From positions 1-60,388 of the forward strand of contig JAIESQ010000004.1 in assembly GCA_019745975.1 (NCBI GenBank): a stretch of DNA of 60,388 nt, given 5' to 3'. This document shows positions 37,201 to 44,337 of this stretch, piece after piece. The position numbers and the translations under genes are program-made. The number at the start of each line of letters is the position of its first letter. Positions within the stretch are counted from its first letter, which is position 1. A model generated the notes under the pieces. It worked only from the letters and a program-made list of their open reading frames with translations, searched no databases and had not been told where the DNA came from. The stretch comes from Pirellulales bacterium. Lineage in GTDB: Bacteria; Planctomycetota; Planctomycetia; Pirellulales; JAEUIK01.

Positions 37201-37987
37201 CCAGAATGGCCACGCCGGGAAGACCAAAACGACGATCTTCGAGCGCCAGGACGAAGGCGAACGAGCGGACCGACAGCTTGTGCGGGTCGTGCCTACCCCC
37301 GACATGCATCAACCCGGCCTGCAGTGTGCCGCCGCGCGTGTCACGCTCTCGCCCGATGAGTATCGCGAGTTCAACCTGGTGCCCTCAGGTGACGAACGTG
37401 CCGAGTGGTTCCTCGGTCGAGTAACCGCCAAGGAGGCAGTGCGCATTCTCTGGCGACGCATGCACGGCGAGCGCCTCTACACGGCCGACGTCGAAGTGGC
37501 GATCGACGACCAAGGGCGACTTCGCTGCCAGCCTCGCGCTGTGGCTCGCCCCGTGGATTTCCCCACCGTGGCTCTGGCAGCCAGCGCCGGCGAATTCGCC
37601 GCTTTGGCCACGAAAACCGGCATCGCCGGCCTGGGGCTGGTGCGCGTCGACAAGCGCGGCGCCCTGCCGAAAACCGCGCCGGGCGCGCGCCCACTGTTGT
37701 CCAGCGCCGAAGTTGCCATCGCGCGTCAGGCAGCCAAGCAACACCAGCTCGATGCCGCCGCGCCCCGCCTGGTTGCTGCCCGCCAAGCCATCGAGAATGC
37801 CCTTGGCCCGCGCGCCGCCGGCGCTGCCAAGCTCGAATGCCGTGCGCTCGGGGCCGATGGCACCGTGCTCGTCGCTGCCAAGAACATCGCGCTCGACGCG
37901 ATCAAACCCGGCCAACTGCTCAAGGTCGCCACGGCGCGCGACGACTACCTGGTCGTCGCTACCTGGTGTGGAGAGACGCAGGCGTGA
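34232..37987 (+). CDS. Synthase subunit: KS-AT linker, AT, double-hotdog DH and PPTase-like tail
   Basis: This 1251-residue partner starts where a KS would end: residues 20-105 resemble the KS-AT linker, but no ketosynthase precedes it. The acyltransferase (about 120-470) has Ser228 in LGGHSAGELAAL and the NRPYHTELF histidine region. A Pro/Ala-rich linker is followed by a dehydratase of two hotdog halves: His675 in DEHTVGG with the downstream LPVVPMTFILEMMAE, and the second-half aspartate in LDPVTIDIGMHPGASW. Residues from about 1050 (EWFLGRVTAKEAVRILW) look like a phosphopantetheinyl transferase, but the later SISH, GID and KEA positions read ALAA, GLV and ARQA, suggesting loss of activity. 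It lies 12 bases behind the megasynthase gene and is probably its obligate partner. Confidence 0.87.
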   Translation: MQLTMTTNTAVAVGQADAATATRAPWPTELLVLSGTDRVELSSRAARLAEFCRRHPATSLAELAYSLHLTLEAGTERLAIVAASLDELVARLTRAAERLASADCTQIHDGVGIYYTASPLTHAGRIAWLFPGEGAQYPDMLGDLAACFPIVRDCVMEMGQFDRGSDAAISISDLLVLPPGASADTRAAAEQQLRGIDDGICAVLVADGAIARLLRQFGLQPDVLGGHSAGELAALSTAGCFDTARNSLQLGTMLKEFAKQGDAADGANAALLAIGASKEKLTAIIQSLASQPGREPLATKLHIGMDNCPHQVVLVGTPAAVAQIEPELAARKLMYERLPFNRPYHTELFRPYLGPLKQMFEAIDFHSPRTTVYSCSTGQPFPTNPAELRELALNHWAMPVEFPAMIRAMHADGVRLFVEAGPRGNLTAFVHDILRDKPFLAVCASVQRRHGLTQLQHLLGQLAAQQVSLRLDPLFENRALKKVEWNLQPATSSATSTKMDSPKSVDDLPTNGRGQISPAMPAIPAPQPIVHQPTPPMSTPMMTSTTIVPPPISDPRAAVVTRHWELMERWLDDQQQVVKQFLARNRTGTLTASAPTSQAIAAPSVAPVPSAPSLAPSLAPSLAQSSLPTPVSPPPQPTARLEFPLLGTIVEHVAGKELVARRRLDLAEDHYADEHTVGGRDVSKVDPQQRGLPVVPMTFILEMMAETATQLFPGKVARAINDIMLMRWLAIEEEPGTVELRAKVQPIRATPGANPPADEVHVRIEVRDLGTDSTPRNEPQQLAAVGTVVLADAYLPAPRARAVVSPSQARPPKVTVDDTYKSLFHGPLFQGVRSLDVIDDQGIEATIEVQPRRGLFTSNANPNFLLDPVTIDIGMHPGASWHLEQPDQTGRVLLPCALHRIELFGPRPPEGAVLRATAWVLSASQRQFTQSGELSTTDGRVWCRLSEIKCWRFYMPFGEVNFNGPKDQYFISKPWRPWSAAADQAGQVAPQNGHAGKTKTTIFERQDEGERADRQLVRVVPTPDMHQPGLQCAAARVTLSPDEYREFNLVPSGDERAEWFLGRVTAKEAVRILWRRMHGERLYTADVEVAIDDQGRLRCQPRAVARPVDFPTVALAASAGEFAALATKTGIAGLGLVRVDKRGALPKTAPGARPLLSSAEVAIARQAAKQHQLDAAAPRLVAARQAIENALGPRAAGAAKLECRALGADGTVLVAAKNIALDAIKPGQLLKVATARDDYLVVATWCGETQA

Positions 37988-38277
37988 TCGGCGCGACGTC
38001 CACCACCGACGAGATCGTCGCCGAACTGGCAAACCTGTTGCGCGACTTTGAGGGACGCTACTACTCCGACCCCATCGGCCCCGACACGCGGTTCTTTGGC
38101 GACCTGGGGTTTTCGTCGATCGATGCCGTGCTGCTCGGCGAGAAAATCGAAACGCTCTGCGGCCGATCCTTGCCATTTCACGAGCACGCGGCGCAACTGG
38201 CCAACAGCGGCGCGACCGATCTGACCGTTGGCCAGATCGCCGCGTTCCTGCAAAACTGCCTGGCCGATCGAGCCTGA
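37984..38277 (+). CDS. Freestanding acyl carrier protein
   Basis: This 97-residue carrier protein has the phosphopantetheine site in FFGDLGFSSIDAVLLGEKIE (the serine just before ID), an acidic four-helix pattern and a C-terminal VGQIAAFLQ helix. It starts at GTG 37984, overlapping the preceding stop codon (GTGA), so it is translationally coupled to the AT-DH subunit. The same frame stays open far upstream inside that gene, but only this portion is carrier-like. It probably serves as an additional or shuttle ACP for the synthase, whose own chain contains a single ACP. Confidence 0.88.
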   Translation: MIGATSTTDEIVAELANLLRDFEGRYYSDPIGPDTRFFGDLGFSSIDAVLLGEKIETLCGRSLPFHEHAAQLANSGATDLTVGQIAAFLQNCLADRA

Positions 38278-38289
38278 GGGCCTAGCAAG

Positions 38290-39129
38290 ATGCCGCGCCT
38301 CGCGCTCGACAATTTCGAGTGTCACTACCAGCAGCACGGCGCCGGGCCCGATGTCGTCCTCGTGCACGGCTTCACCAGCAATCAGGCGATGTGGCTCTTC
38401 TCAGGCATCGTCACGACACTGGCGACGCGATTTCGCGTCACCACTTACGACTTGCGAGGGCATGGACTTAGCGGCGCGCCCGCGGCCGGCTATACCGCCG
38501 ACGTGGTCGCCCGTGATTTCCGCTTGTTGCACGAGCGGCTGGGGGTGGGGCCAGCGTACGTCGTCGGGCATAGTTTCGGCGGTGTCGTCGCCATGCAGGC
38601 CGCGCTCGACGAACCGCGGCGGATCGCCGGCATCATACTCTGCGATACCTACTTCCCCGGTCTGGCTCACCTCGAACCCAATATGGAGAATGCGGAAGTC
38701 TGGACCGGGTTGCGCTCCAGCTTTCAAGCGACTGGCGTGGATATCGGAGCGGCGGTCGATTTTCGGCGGTTGTTCGACGCGCTCCCCGGACTGACCGTGG
38801 ACCAGCGCGACATCCTTCAGGCGAAGCTCGGAGCGCCGGGCGTCCGCTGGCTCGCCCAACTAGGACCGTTGACCGGTACGACTGCCGCCGAGGATGTCTT
38901 TCAGGCCGCGGGTCTCACCGCCGAGCGCATCTGTCAGGTTTCGCAGCCGGTTGTGGCGCTCTACGACGAGCGGACGCCCTTTGCCGCCACCCGCGATTTT
39001 CTCGCCACCCATCTGCCGAACTGCCGAGTCGACACCGTCCCCGGATCGGGCCACTTGGCGCTGCTGGAAAACCCAGCGGGCTTCGTCGAGCGCGTCGAGC
39101 GAAACCTCGATTTGCTGGCCGGCCGATAA
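38290..39129 (+). CDS. Alpha/beta-fold hydrolase, candidate chain-releasing esterase
   Basis: This 279-residue hydrolase has the oxyanion loop DVVLVHGFTSN, the nucleophile elbow VVGHSFGGVVAM, a late acidic strand VVALYDERTPF and the catalytic histidine in PGSGHLALLENPAGF. It is the last gene of the plus-strand synthase operon, 12 bases behind the ACP gene. Since neither megasynthase protein contains a thioesterase domain, it is the best local candidate for releasing the finished acyl chain. This is inferred from position; the family also includes many unrelated esterases and dehalogenases. Confidence 0.85.
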   Translation: MPRLALDNFECHYQQHGAGPDVVLVHGFTSNQAMWLFSGIVTTLATRFRVTTYDLRGHGLSGAPAAGYTADVVARDFRLLHERLGVGPAYVVGHSFGGVVAMQAALDEPRRIAGIILCDTYFPGLAHLEPNMENAEVWTGLRSSFQATGVDIGAAVDFRRLFDALPGLTVDQRDILQAKLGAPGVRWLAQLGPLTGTTAAEDVFQAAGLTAERICQVSQPVVALYDERTPFAATRDFLATHLPNCRVDTVPGSGHLALLENPAGFVERVERNLDLLAGR

Positions 39130-39136
39130 CGTGCGC

Positions 39137-40069
39137 TCACTCGCGCGCCGGAGCGACCTGTTCAGAGGCCCCGTTCGGCAGCCGACCGCGCACTTCGTCG
39201 GCCAGGGCGATCATCTGCTCCACACTCAGTTGTTCGGCCCGAGTCTCGCCAGTCAGACCTTGCGCTTCGAGAATGGCGTCGACCGTGTGCTTGTCGAACT
39301 CCTTGAACGCCGCCCGCAGCTCGCTGCGCAGCACCTTGCGGCGATGGAAGAACATCGACCTCACAAACGTGTGAAAGAAGTCGAGATTGCCGATGCGCGA
39401 GCGCAGCGCCGGGTCGAACGTGATCTGCAGAATCGCCGACGTGACCTTGGGGCGCGGCCAAAAGGCGCTCGGCGGAATGCTCCTCACAATCCGCACGTGA
39501 CACTGACTCTGCACCCACACGCTCAACGCGCTATAGTCGCGTGTGTTGGGGGGCGAGGCGATCCGCTCTGCCAGCTCCATCTGGATGGTAACGGTCATCG
39601 TGTCGGGGACCGGCCCGTGGGCCAGCAGGTTCGAGATCACTGGCGTGGCGACGTTGTACGGCAGATTGGCTACAAGCTTGAAGCGCCGGCCGGGGGCTTC
39701 GGCCAGCCGCGCGCGCACGGTGTCGAGCACCGCCGCGTCGAGCCGGTTCTTGTTCTTCAGCGCGTCTTGCACCAACAGTGTGGCGTTGTCGAACAGCGCG
39801 ATCTCCTCGCGGGCGATTTCGGCCAGATTGCGATCAATTTCAACGGAGACGACGGCGGCCGCCAGCGAGGCCAGCATGGCCGAAAGCGCGCCGGTGCCAG
39901 CCCCCACCTCGAGCACGACGTCGTTAGGCCCGACTTCAGCGGTGTCGAACAACAGTTCCAGCAGGTTGAGGTCAATCAGAAAATTCTGGCCGTACTGGAT
40001 GCGCGGCCGCACGCCGGCGGCAGCCAGCCGGTGCGAAAGATACGAAAGCGTTTGACGAGGGTTGGGCAA
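39137..40069 (-). CDS. rsmA: 16S rRNA (adenine1518/1519-N6)-dimethyltransferase RsmA
   Basis: This 310-residue protein dimethylates two adjacent adenines near the 3' end of 16S rRNA. Signatures in order are YGQNFLIDLNLLELL, the SAM-binding VLEVGAGTGALSAML, the catalytic NLPYNVATPVISNLL (NLPY), PKVTSAILQITFDP and FHRRKVLRSELR. The length and order fit KsgA/RsmA. It converges with the hydrolase gene across seven bases. A perfect palindromic repeat and a heptamer array lie just upstream of its start. Confidence 0.94.
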   Translation of the reverse strand: MPNPRQTLSYLSHRLAAAGVRPRIQYGQNFLIDLNLLELLFDTAEVGPNDVVLEVGAGTGALSAMLASLAAAVVSVEIDRNLAEIAREEIALFDNATLLVQDALKNKNRLDAAVLDTVRARLAEAPGRRFKLVANLPYNVATPVISNLLAHGPVPDTMTVTIQMELAERIASPPNTRDYSALSVWVQSQCHVRIVRSIPPSAFWPRPKVTSAILQITFDPALRSRIGNLDFFHTFVRSMFFHRRKVLRSELRAAFKEFDKHTVDAILEAQGLTGETRAEQLSVEQMIALADEVRGRLPNGASEQVAPARE

Positions 40070-40071
40070 GT

Positions 40072-40106
40072 CAGTGGCTTGTGGTCAGTGGCTAGTGGCT
40101 AGTGGC
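40072..40106. repeat. Five-unit heptamer tandem array
   Basis: Five 7-bp units of the pattern NAGTGGC (one diverged to TTGTGGT) stand in a row just upstream of the rsmA start. Similar five-unit arrays with other heptamers occur at 46246-46280 and 60054-60088. Confidence 0.8.
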
Positions 40107-40129
40107 TAGAAAAAAGTTGGGTAGGCAAC

Positions 40130-40201
40130 GGGGACGGGAGTCGTTCCTGACCAAGGAGCATTTCAAGAATGTCGCGCCGATCAGGAACGACTCCCGTCCC
40201 C
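40130..40201. repeat. Dispersed palindromic repeat, copy 1
   Basis: A perfect 21-bp inverted repeat with arms at 40130-40150 and 40181-40201 surrounds a 30-base loop. The left arm begins GGGGACGGGAGTCGTTCC. It lies between the minus-strand riboflavin synthase and rsmA genes and could also act as an RNA hairpin. Related copies are at 42984, 44091 and 59802. Confidence 0.85.
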
Positions 40202-40202
40202 T

Positions 40203-40796
40203 TCATGAATCGAAACCTAATTGTCGCGCGACGTACTTGGCCAATAGATCGGTCTCAAGATTCACGCGGTCGCCGGGTTTGAGCTTGCCCAGGGTCGTCA
40301 CGGCCAGCGTGTGCGGAATCAGCATCACGCTGAACCGCTCGTCGGACACCTCGCACAGTGTCAGGCTCACGCCGTCGACTGCAATCGAGCCTTTGCTGGC
40401 CATTTGCCGCATCAGGTCGCGCGGCGCGCGGAACCAGAACGTCGACCACTCCCCTTCATCCCTTCGGTCGTCGAGCGTGCCGTGGCCGTCGATGTGGCCG
40501 GTGACGAGATGCCCCCCCATTCGATCGCCGAAACGCACACTGCGTTCGACATTCACGGCCGAGCCGGCCACTAGCGCTCCCAAATTCGTCCGTTCGAGCG
40601 TTTCGGGGCCGGCCTCGAAGGCCAACCGGTTGCCGTCGTGTTCGACAACCGTCAAACAGCAACCGTTCAAAGCGATGCTGTCACCCAAAGCCGCGTCGGC
40701 CGCGACCACGTCGTCGGCGATCACCAACCGCCGGCCGGGAGGCGCTTCACGCACCTCGACCACCTGGGCCATCGATTCGACTAAGCCGGTGAACAT
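40203..40796 (-). CDS. ribE: Riboflavin synthase, alpha chain
   Basis: The enzyme dismutates 6,7-dimethyl-8-ribityllumazine to riboflavin. It starts with the invariant MFTGLVE, which fixes the start at 40796 (197 aa) even though the frame is open to 40847. The duplicated lumazine-binding halves are visible: GDSIALNGCCLTV and the matching GSIAVDGVSLTL, each preceded by a GHLVTGHIDG-type segment in the correct order. No FMN riboswitch was recognised upstream. Its 3' end abuts the copy 1 palindrome. Confidence 0.93.
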   Translation of the reverse strand: MFTGLVESMAQVVEVREAPPGRRLVIADDVVAADAALGDSIALNGCCLTVVEHDGNRLAFEAGPETLERTNLGALVAGSAVNVERSVRFGDRMGGHLVTGHIDGHGTLDDRRDEGEWSTFWFRAPRDLMRQMASKGSIAVDGVSLTLCEVSDERFSVMLIPHTLAVTTLGKLKPGDRVNLETDLLAKYVARQLGFDS

Positions 40797-40993
40797 ATCG
40801 TTGTGGCAAATATCCTTCGGACGATTAAGCAAATCATCGGGTGGCACGGACCCTGTCCGTGTCGCGCAGCGACAAGAGGCCTAAGTAAAGTGCATCGTCG
40901 CTCGGAACCCACGGCCCCCGCGCGAGACCTCTTGTGCCTTCGGCACCCCGACTGGGTCGGGGCCACCCCAGTGTTTAGCTTCCCCCTGAAGCT

Positions 40994-41983
40994 TTAGAAC
41001 AACGAATCCTCGTGCGGGCGGCGCATCACGACCGTTTCCCAAGCATATTTCAACGGCGCCGCGAGCGTGAATGCCAGGCAAACCAGCGGCACCGCGTACC
41101 CGGGGACCGTCAACACCGCCACGGCGCCGAACAGCAGCCACACCACGTGCGCGAAGCTGCGATGCCCACGAAACACCTGGTTGACCACATGCGGGTATGG
41201 GATGCGCGAAACCATTAGTAGCGCAACCACCAGCGCGTAAAACGGCAAGATCATCTGTAGCGCCAGGTCGACGCGCTCGACGTACTCGGGCGGGTTGGCC
41301 TTGTTGTGCAGCGTGTAGAACAACAACGCGAAACTGGCGATCGTGGCGGCGGCCGCTGGCGATGGCAGTCCACTAAAGCTCATGTGATCGTCGTCTTGCG
41401 TGACCTCGACGTTAAACCGCGCCAGCCGCAGCGCGGCGCAGGCGGCATACGCGGCGGCGATCACCCATACCTCGCGATACTCATAGGTGAAGTTCGGACA
41501 CATCTTCACCAGCAGAAAGCCGGGGGCGACGCCGAACGTGACCACGTCGCACAAGCTGTCGAGCTGGCCGCCAAAGTCGCTCGTCGTGCGGCTCAACCGG
41601 GCGACGTGGCCGTCGAGGGCATCGAAGGCCATGGCCAGAAAAATCAGCCACGCGCTGATCATCACATTCGTGCGGTCGCCGGCGTCGCCGAGCCGCGTGA
41701 CGGGCTTGGCCGCCCGCTCGCCTTCGACGGAGACCTCGACGACCGGGGCTTCGATCCGCGCGGCCACCACGATACTGAAGAACCCACACACCAGGTTGGC
41801 CAGCGTGAACAGCGTAGGCAGCACGGCGATGGTGCGAATGCGTCGCATCGAACGACGTTCTCCGGGCCTGCGCGAGCGTTCGGGCCGTTCGGTCTTTTCG
41901 GTGGCTTCGGGCGTGGCCGGCTGCGCCGGCGATGCGAAGCCCGACGCGGTGCCGCGTTCGTGCAAGGGGTCGCGACTAACCAC
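40994..41983 (-). CDS. pssA: CDP-diacylglycerol--serine O-phosphatidyltransferase
   Basis: This integral membrane enzyme makes phosphatidylserine. The CDP-alcohol phosphotransferase signature D-G-x2-A-R-x8-G-x3-D-x3-D is present in FDALDGHVARLSR followed by DFGGQLDSLCDVVTFG. Several hydrophobic segments follow, including the TIAVLPTLFTLANLVCGFFS start of the domain. The first 45 residues are hydrophilic and Pro/Glu/Arg-rich, so translation may instead begin at the internal MRRIRT. It overlaps the psd gene by eight bases, forming the classical PS synthase/PS decarboxylase pair. Confidence 0.92.
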   Translation of the reverse strand: MVSRDPLHERGTASGFASPAQPATPEATEKTERPERSRRPGERRSMRRIRTIAVLPTLFTLANLVCGFFSIVVAARIEAPVVEVSVEGERAAKPVTRLGDAGDRTNVMISAWLIFLAMAFDALDGHVARLSRTTSDFGGQLDSLCDVVTFGVAPGFLLVKMCPNFTYEYREVWVIAAAYAACAALRLARFNVEVTQDDDHMSFSGLPSPAAAATIASFALLFYTLHNKANPPEYVERVDLALQMILPFYALVVALLMVSRIPYPHVVNQVFRGHRSFAHVVWLLFGAVAVLTVPGYAVPLVCLAFTLAAPLKYAWETVVMRRPHEDSLF

Positions 41984-42974
41984 GGCTGGCTCCTGGTTCA
42001 GTGTGATTCGCGCGGCGCGGCCGCACCAGCACGGTTTCGCCCGCTTTCACGCGCTGGCCCACTTGCACGGCCACTTCGAACTCGTCGTCCGCCGGCAAAA
42101 TCAGCTCGGTGCGCGAGCCGAGCTTGATCATGCCGAATTTCTCGCCGCGAGCGACCGACTGACCCGGGCGCAAATCGCAGACGATCCGCCGGGCGATCGC
42201 CCCAGCGATCTGCCGCACCACGAATCGCTGCCCGGCCGGCAGAGCGGGCTCGTCGGCCACGCAGCCGATCCACATGTTCTCGTTCACAAGCGCACTTTTG
42301 GGATCGAGCGCGTTGAGAAATGGGCCGGGCGTGTACCGCAGCTCGAGCACCCGGCCGGCCACGGGCGCTCGGTTAATGTGTACGTTGAATATCGACAGGA
42401 AGATGCCGATCCGCGTCGCCGGGCCGCCGATGAAGTCGTCGTGCTCCAGTTGCGTGATCTCAGCAATCTTGCCATCGGCCGGCGAAATCCACAGCCCAGC
42501 TTGCCGCGGAACGCGCCGCGGCGGATCGCGAAAAAACCAGATCACGAGTCCCGCGCACACCACCGGTGCGATCGCCAGATACCAGAAGCCAGCGATCACC
42601 GCCGCCACGGCCAGCGCCACCAGCGGCCAGGTCATCAACTGCAACTCGGCCAGGCCCCAGCGGGCGAAAGGGATGCGCTCGCGCCAGGCGAAGGGATCGA
42701 CCGTGGCCGGCCAATGGCAATCGGTCTGGTTGCGGTAGAACTTCAGGTCGCGCGAGTCGAGCACCTCGTGCGGGCATCCGGTCGGCTCGCCGACGCGCAG
42801 CTCGCGCATCCGCTTCACAAAGCCGGCGCGAAATGTCTTCAAATACCAGCGCCGCACGCGACCCCAGGCCAGCTCGATGCGCAGGCAGGTGCCGCCGCCC
42901 GGCTGCGTGCTGGTGACTCCCGGCGGCAGCCGCTGCACTTCGGCGTGACTGGGCAAGGTTTCGACGTGGGACAT
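41976..42974 (-). CDS. psd: Phosphatidylserine decarboxylase proenzyme
   Basis: The enzyme decarboxylates phosphatidylserine to phosphatidylethanolamine. The signatures are SPADGKIAEI, FLSIFNVHINRAPVAG and the self-cleavage region FGMIKLGSRTEL, where the serine would become the pyruvoyl group. An N-terminal extension of about 110 residues precedes two hydrophobic segments (LVALAVAAVIAGFWYLAIAP). I set the start at 42974 (332 aa); the longer open frame to 43196 runs through a palindrome cluster and is not plausible. The downstream overlap with pssA indicates an operon. Confidence 0.9.
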   Translation of the reverse strand: MSHVETLPSHAEVQRLPPGVTSTQPGGGTCLRIELAWGRVRRWYLKTFRAGFVKRMRELRVGEPTGCPHEVLDSRDLKFYRNQTDCHWPATVDPFAWRERIPFARWGLAELQLMTWPLVALAVAAVIAGFWYLAIAPVVCAGLVIWFFRDPPRRVPRQAGLWISPADGKIAEITQLEHDDFIGGPATRIGIFLSIFNVHINRAPVAGRVLELRYTPGPFLNALDPKSALVNENMWIGCVADEPALPAGQRFVVRQIAGAIARRIVCDLRPGQSVARGEKFGMIKLGSRTELILPADDEFEVAVQVGQRVKAGETVLVRPRRANHTEPGASRG

Positions 42975-42983
42975 GGGGTGCAC

Positions 42984-43054
42984 GGGGACTGGAGTCGGTT
43001 CCGGGGAAGGTTTCCCGAGCGATTTGATTGTGCTCGGAAACGACTCCTGTCCCC
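42984..43054. repeat. Dispersed palindromic repeat, copy 2
   Basis: The arms at 42984-43003 and 43035-43054 are related to GGGGACAGGAGTCGTTTCCG and its complement, with two mismatches. A smaller CCGAGC/GCTCGG stem lies inside the loop. It sits 10 bases upstream of the psd start codon, within the likely leader. Confidence 0.75.
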
Positions 43055-43127
43055 CTCGGGTGGAGTCGACGAGCCGGCGCTTCACCCTACCCGACCGGCG
43101 GGGGCGGATACTAGGGGCGCGGCGGGG

Positions 43128-43205
43128 CATGGGCTTCCAGCCCATGACGAACACGGCCAGGATGGCCGTGCCACGGAGACGATCAACCGGGCTCAATGAG
43201 CCCGG
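43128..43205. repeat. Cluster of three perfect hairpins
   Basis: Three consecutive perfect inverted repeats occupy the gap between PIG-L and psd: 43128-43146 (CATGGGCT stem, 3-base loop), 43152-43170 (CACGGCC stem, 5-base loop) and 43187-43205 (CCGGGCTC stem, 3-base loop). They lie next to copy 2 of the palindrome. Confidence 0.8.
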
Positions 43206-43226
43206 CTACAGCATCGAATTGCCCTG

Positions 43227-44048
43227 CTACTTCTTATGTACCCGCCCCGGCAGCAGCTTTTCCAGCACGTTGTCGCCAGGATACGGATGTCCCCGGTGCT
43301 GCCGGAAAGCCTCGGCGTACCTGACGCCGATCTCCTTGCCGCGCGAGGCGCTCCAGCGCTCTTGATTGTCGAGGTATTCGTCCACGCCATGTTGCGCGCG
43401 GAGCCAGTTGCGCTGGCTCTCGTGGCAGGCGAGCATGTCGCGCTTGCGAGCGAACGCGTCGCTCACATCGACATAGAAGTGCGGCACCAGTGCGTTCCCC
43501 CACAGGTCGATCCCTTCGACCGCGTCGACATACACGAGGTGCGGAATCCGCTCAGTCGGCTCGGCCGGCTCCCAGACGCGCGTTTTATAGTTCGGGCAAC
43601 TGGCATTGAAGGCGGCCGCCCGCACCAGGTGGCTGGTCGCTTCGTGATCGTCCATATAGTCGACCGGCGGCGCGGTGAAGACCAGATCGGGGCGAGCGCG
43701 GCGAATCGCTTCGGTCACGCGCCGCTTGGCGTCGAGATCCACCACGATCGACAGGTCGCGAAACTCCAGGCACTCGTAGCGGGCGCCGATCAGCTCAGCG
43801 GCGCGCTGGCCCTCCTGGCGGCGAATGGCGGCGATTTCGTCGGGGCCATACTCGCGGCTGCCGCAATCGCCAGGGGTCATCGTGGCGATGTTGATCTCGT
43901 GCCCGGCGTCGGCCAACAGCGCCAGCGTGCCAGCGCACTGAAACTCGATATCGTCAGGATGAGCGTGCAGGGCGAGGATGCGGAGTTTGGTCACGGGGAG
44001 TCTCTGAACGAGGTAACTTCCGTCGAGTGAAAGCGAGGAATTTACCAT
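43227..44048 (-). CDS. PIG-L/LmbE family deacetylase
   Basis: This 273-residue zinc-dependent N-deacetylase has the metal motif LALHAHPDDIEFQCAGTL (HPDD) and the distal DYMDDHEATSHL histidine motif. TMTPGDCGSREYGPDEIAAIRRQE is also conserved in the family. Members deacetylate GlcNAc-containing substrates, such as those in bacillithiol or mycothiol synthesis, but other substrates are common. The start is uncertain: ATG at 44048 or GTG at 43994, right before TKLRILALHAHPDD; neither has a strong ribosome site. It diverges from a second gene that also carries a PIG-L domain. Confidence 0.87.
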   Translation of the reverse strand: MVNSSLSLDGSYLVQRLPVTKLRILALHAHPDDIEFQCAGTLALLADAGHEINIATMTPGDCGSREYGPDEIAAIRRQEGQRAAELIGARYECLEFRDLSIVVDLDAKRRVTEAIRRARPDLVFTAPPVDYMDDHEATSHLVRAAAFNASCPNYKTRVWEPAEPTERIPHLVYVDAVEGIDLWGNALVPHFYVDVSDAFARKRDMLACHESQRNWLRAQHGVDEYLDNQERWSASRGKEIGVRYAEAFRQHRGHPYPGDNVLEKLLPGRVHKK

Positions 44049-44090
44049 ATCGCGCCGCCGGGCGCCCGCGGCGCTCGATCGACTGAGCTA

Positions 44091-44165
44091 GGGGGACGGG
44101 AGTCGTTTCCGATCAATCCGATCGCTGTGAGCGAAATCGATGCTCGGAAACGACTCCCGCCTCCG
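44091..44165. repeat. Dispersed palindromic repeat, copy 3
   Basis: The left arm at 44091-44112 (GGGGGACGGGAGTCGTTTCC) pairs with 44144-44165, perfectly over the inner 16 bases and with decay at the outer end. It lies in the 289-base divergent gap between the PIG-L gene and the NagB/PIG-L fusion. Confidence 0.8.
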
Positions 44166-44337
44166 TCACCGCCGCTTCGCGAACCCGCCCCTCGCCATAG
44201 CATTTCGGCCCCCCGCTCGTCATACTAGGTGGCTCCAGCCTACGCGCGCCGGCCGGCAGATTTGCCCCGCCGCGCCGCGTCCCGCGCTCGACCCCGCCCC
44301 CACCGGTTCACCTCAGCTTTGGCGTTCACTTCGACCT

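Noticed and set aside
42975-43196. Longer psd start at 43196
   Set aside because: The extension reads through palindromic repeats and hairpins, so the ATG at 42974 is the sensible start.
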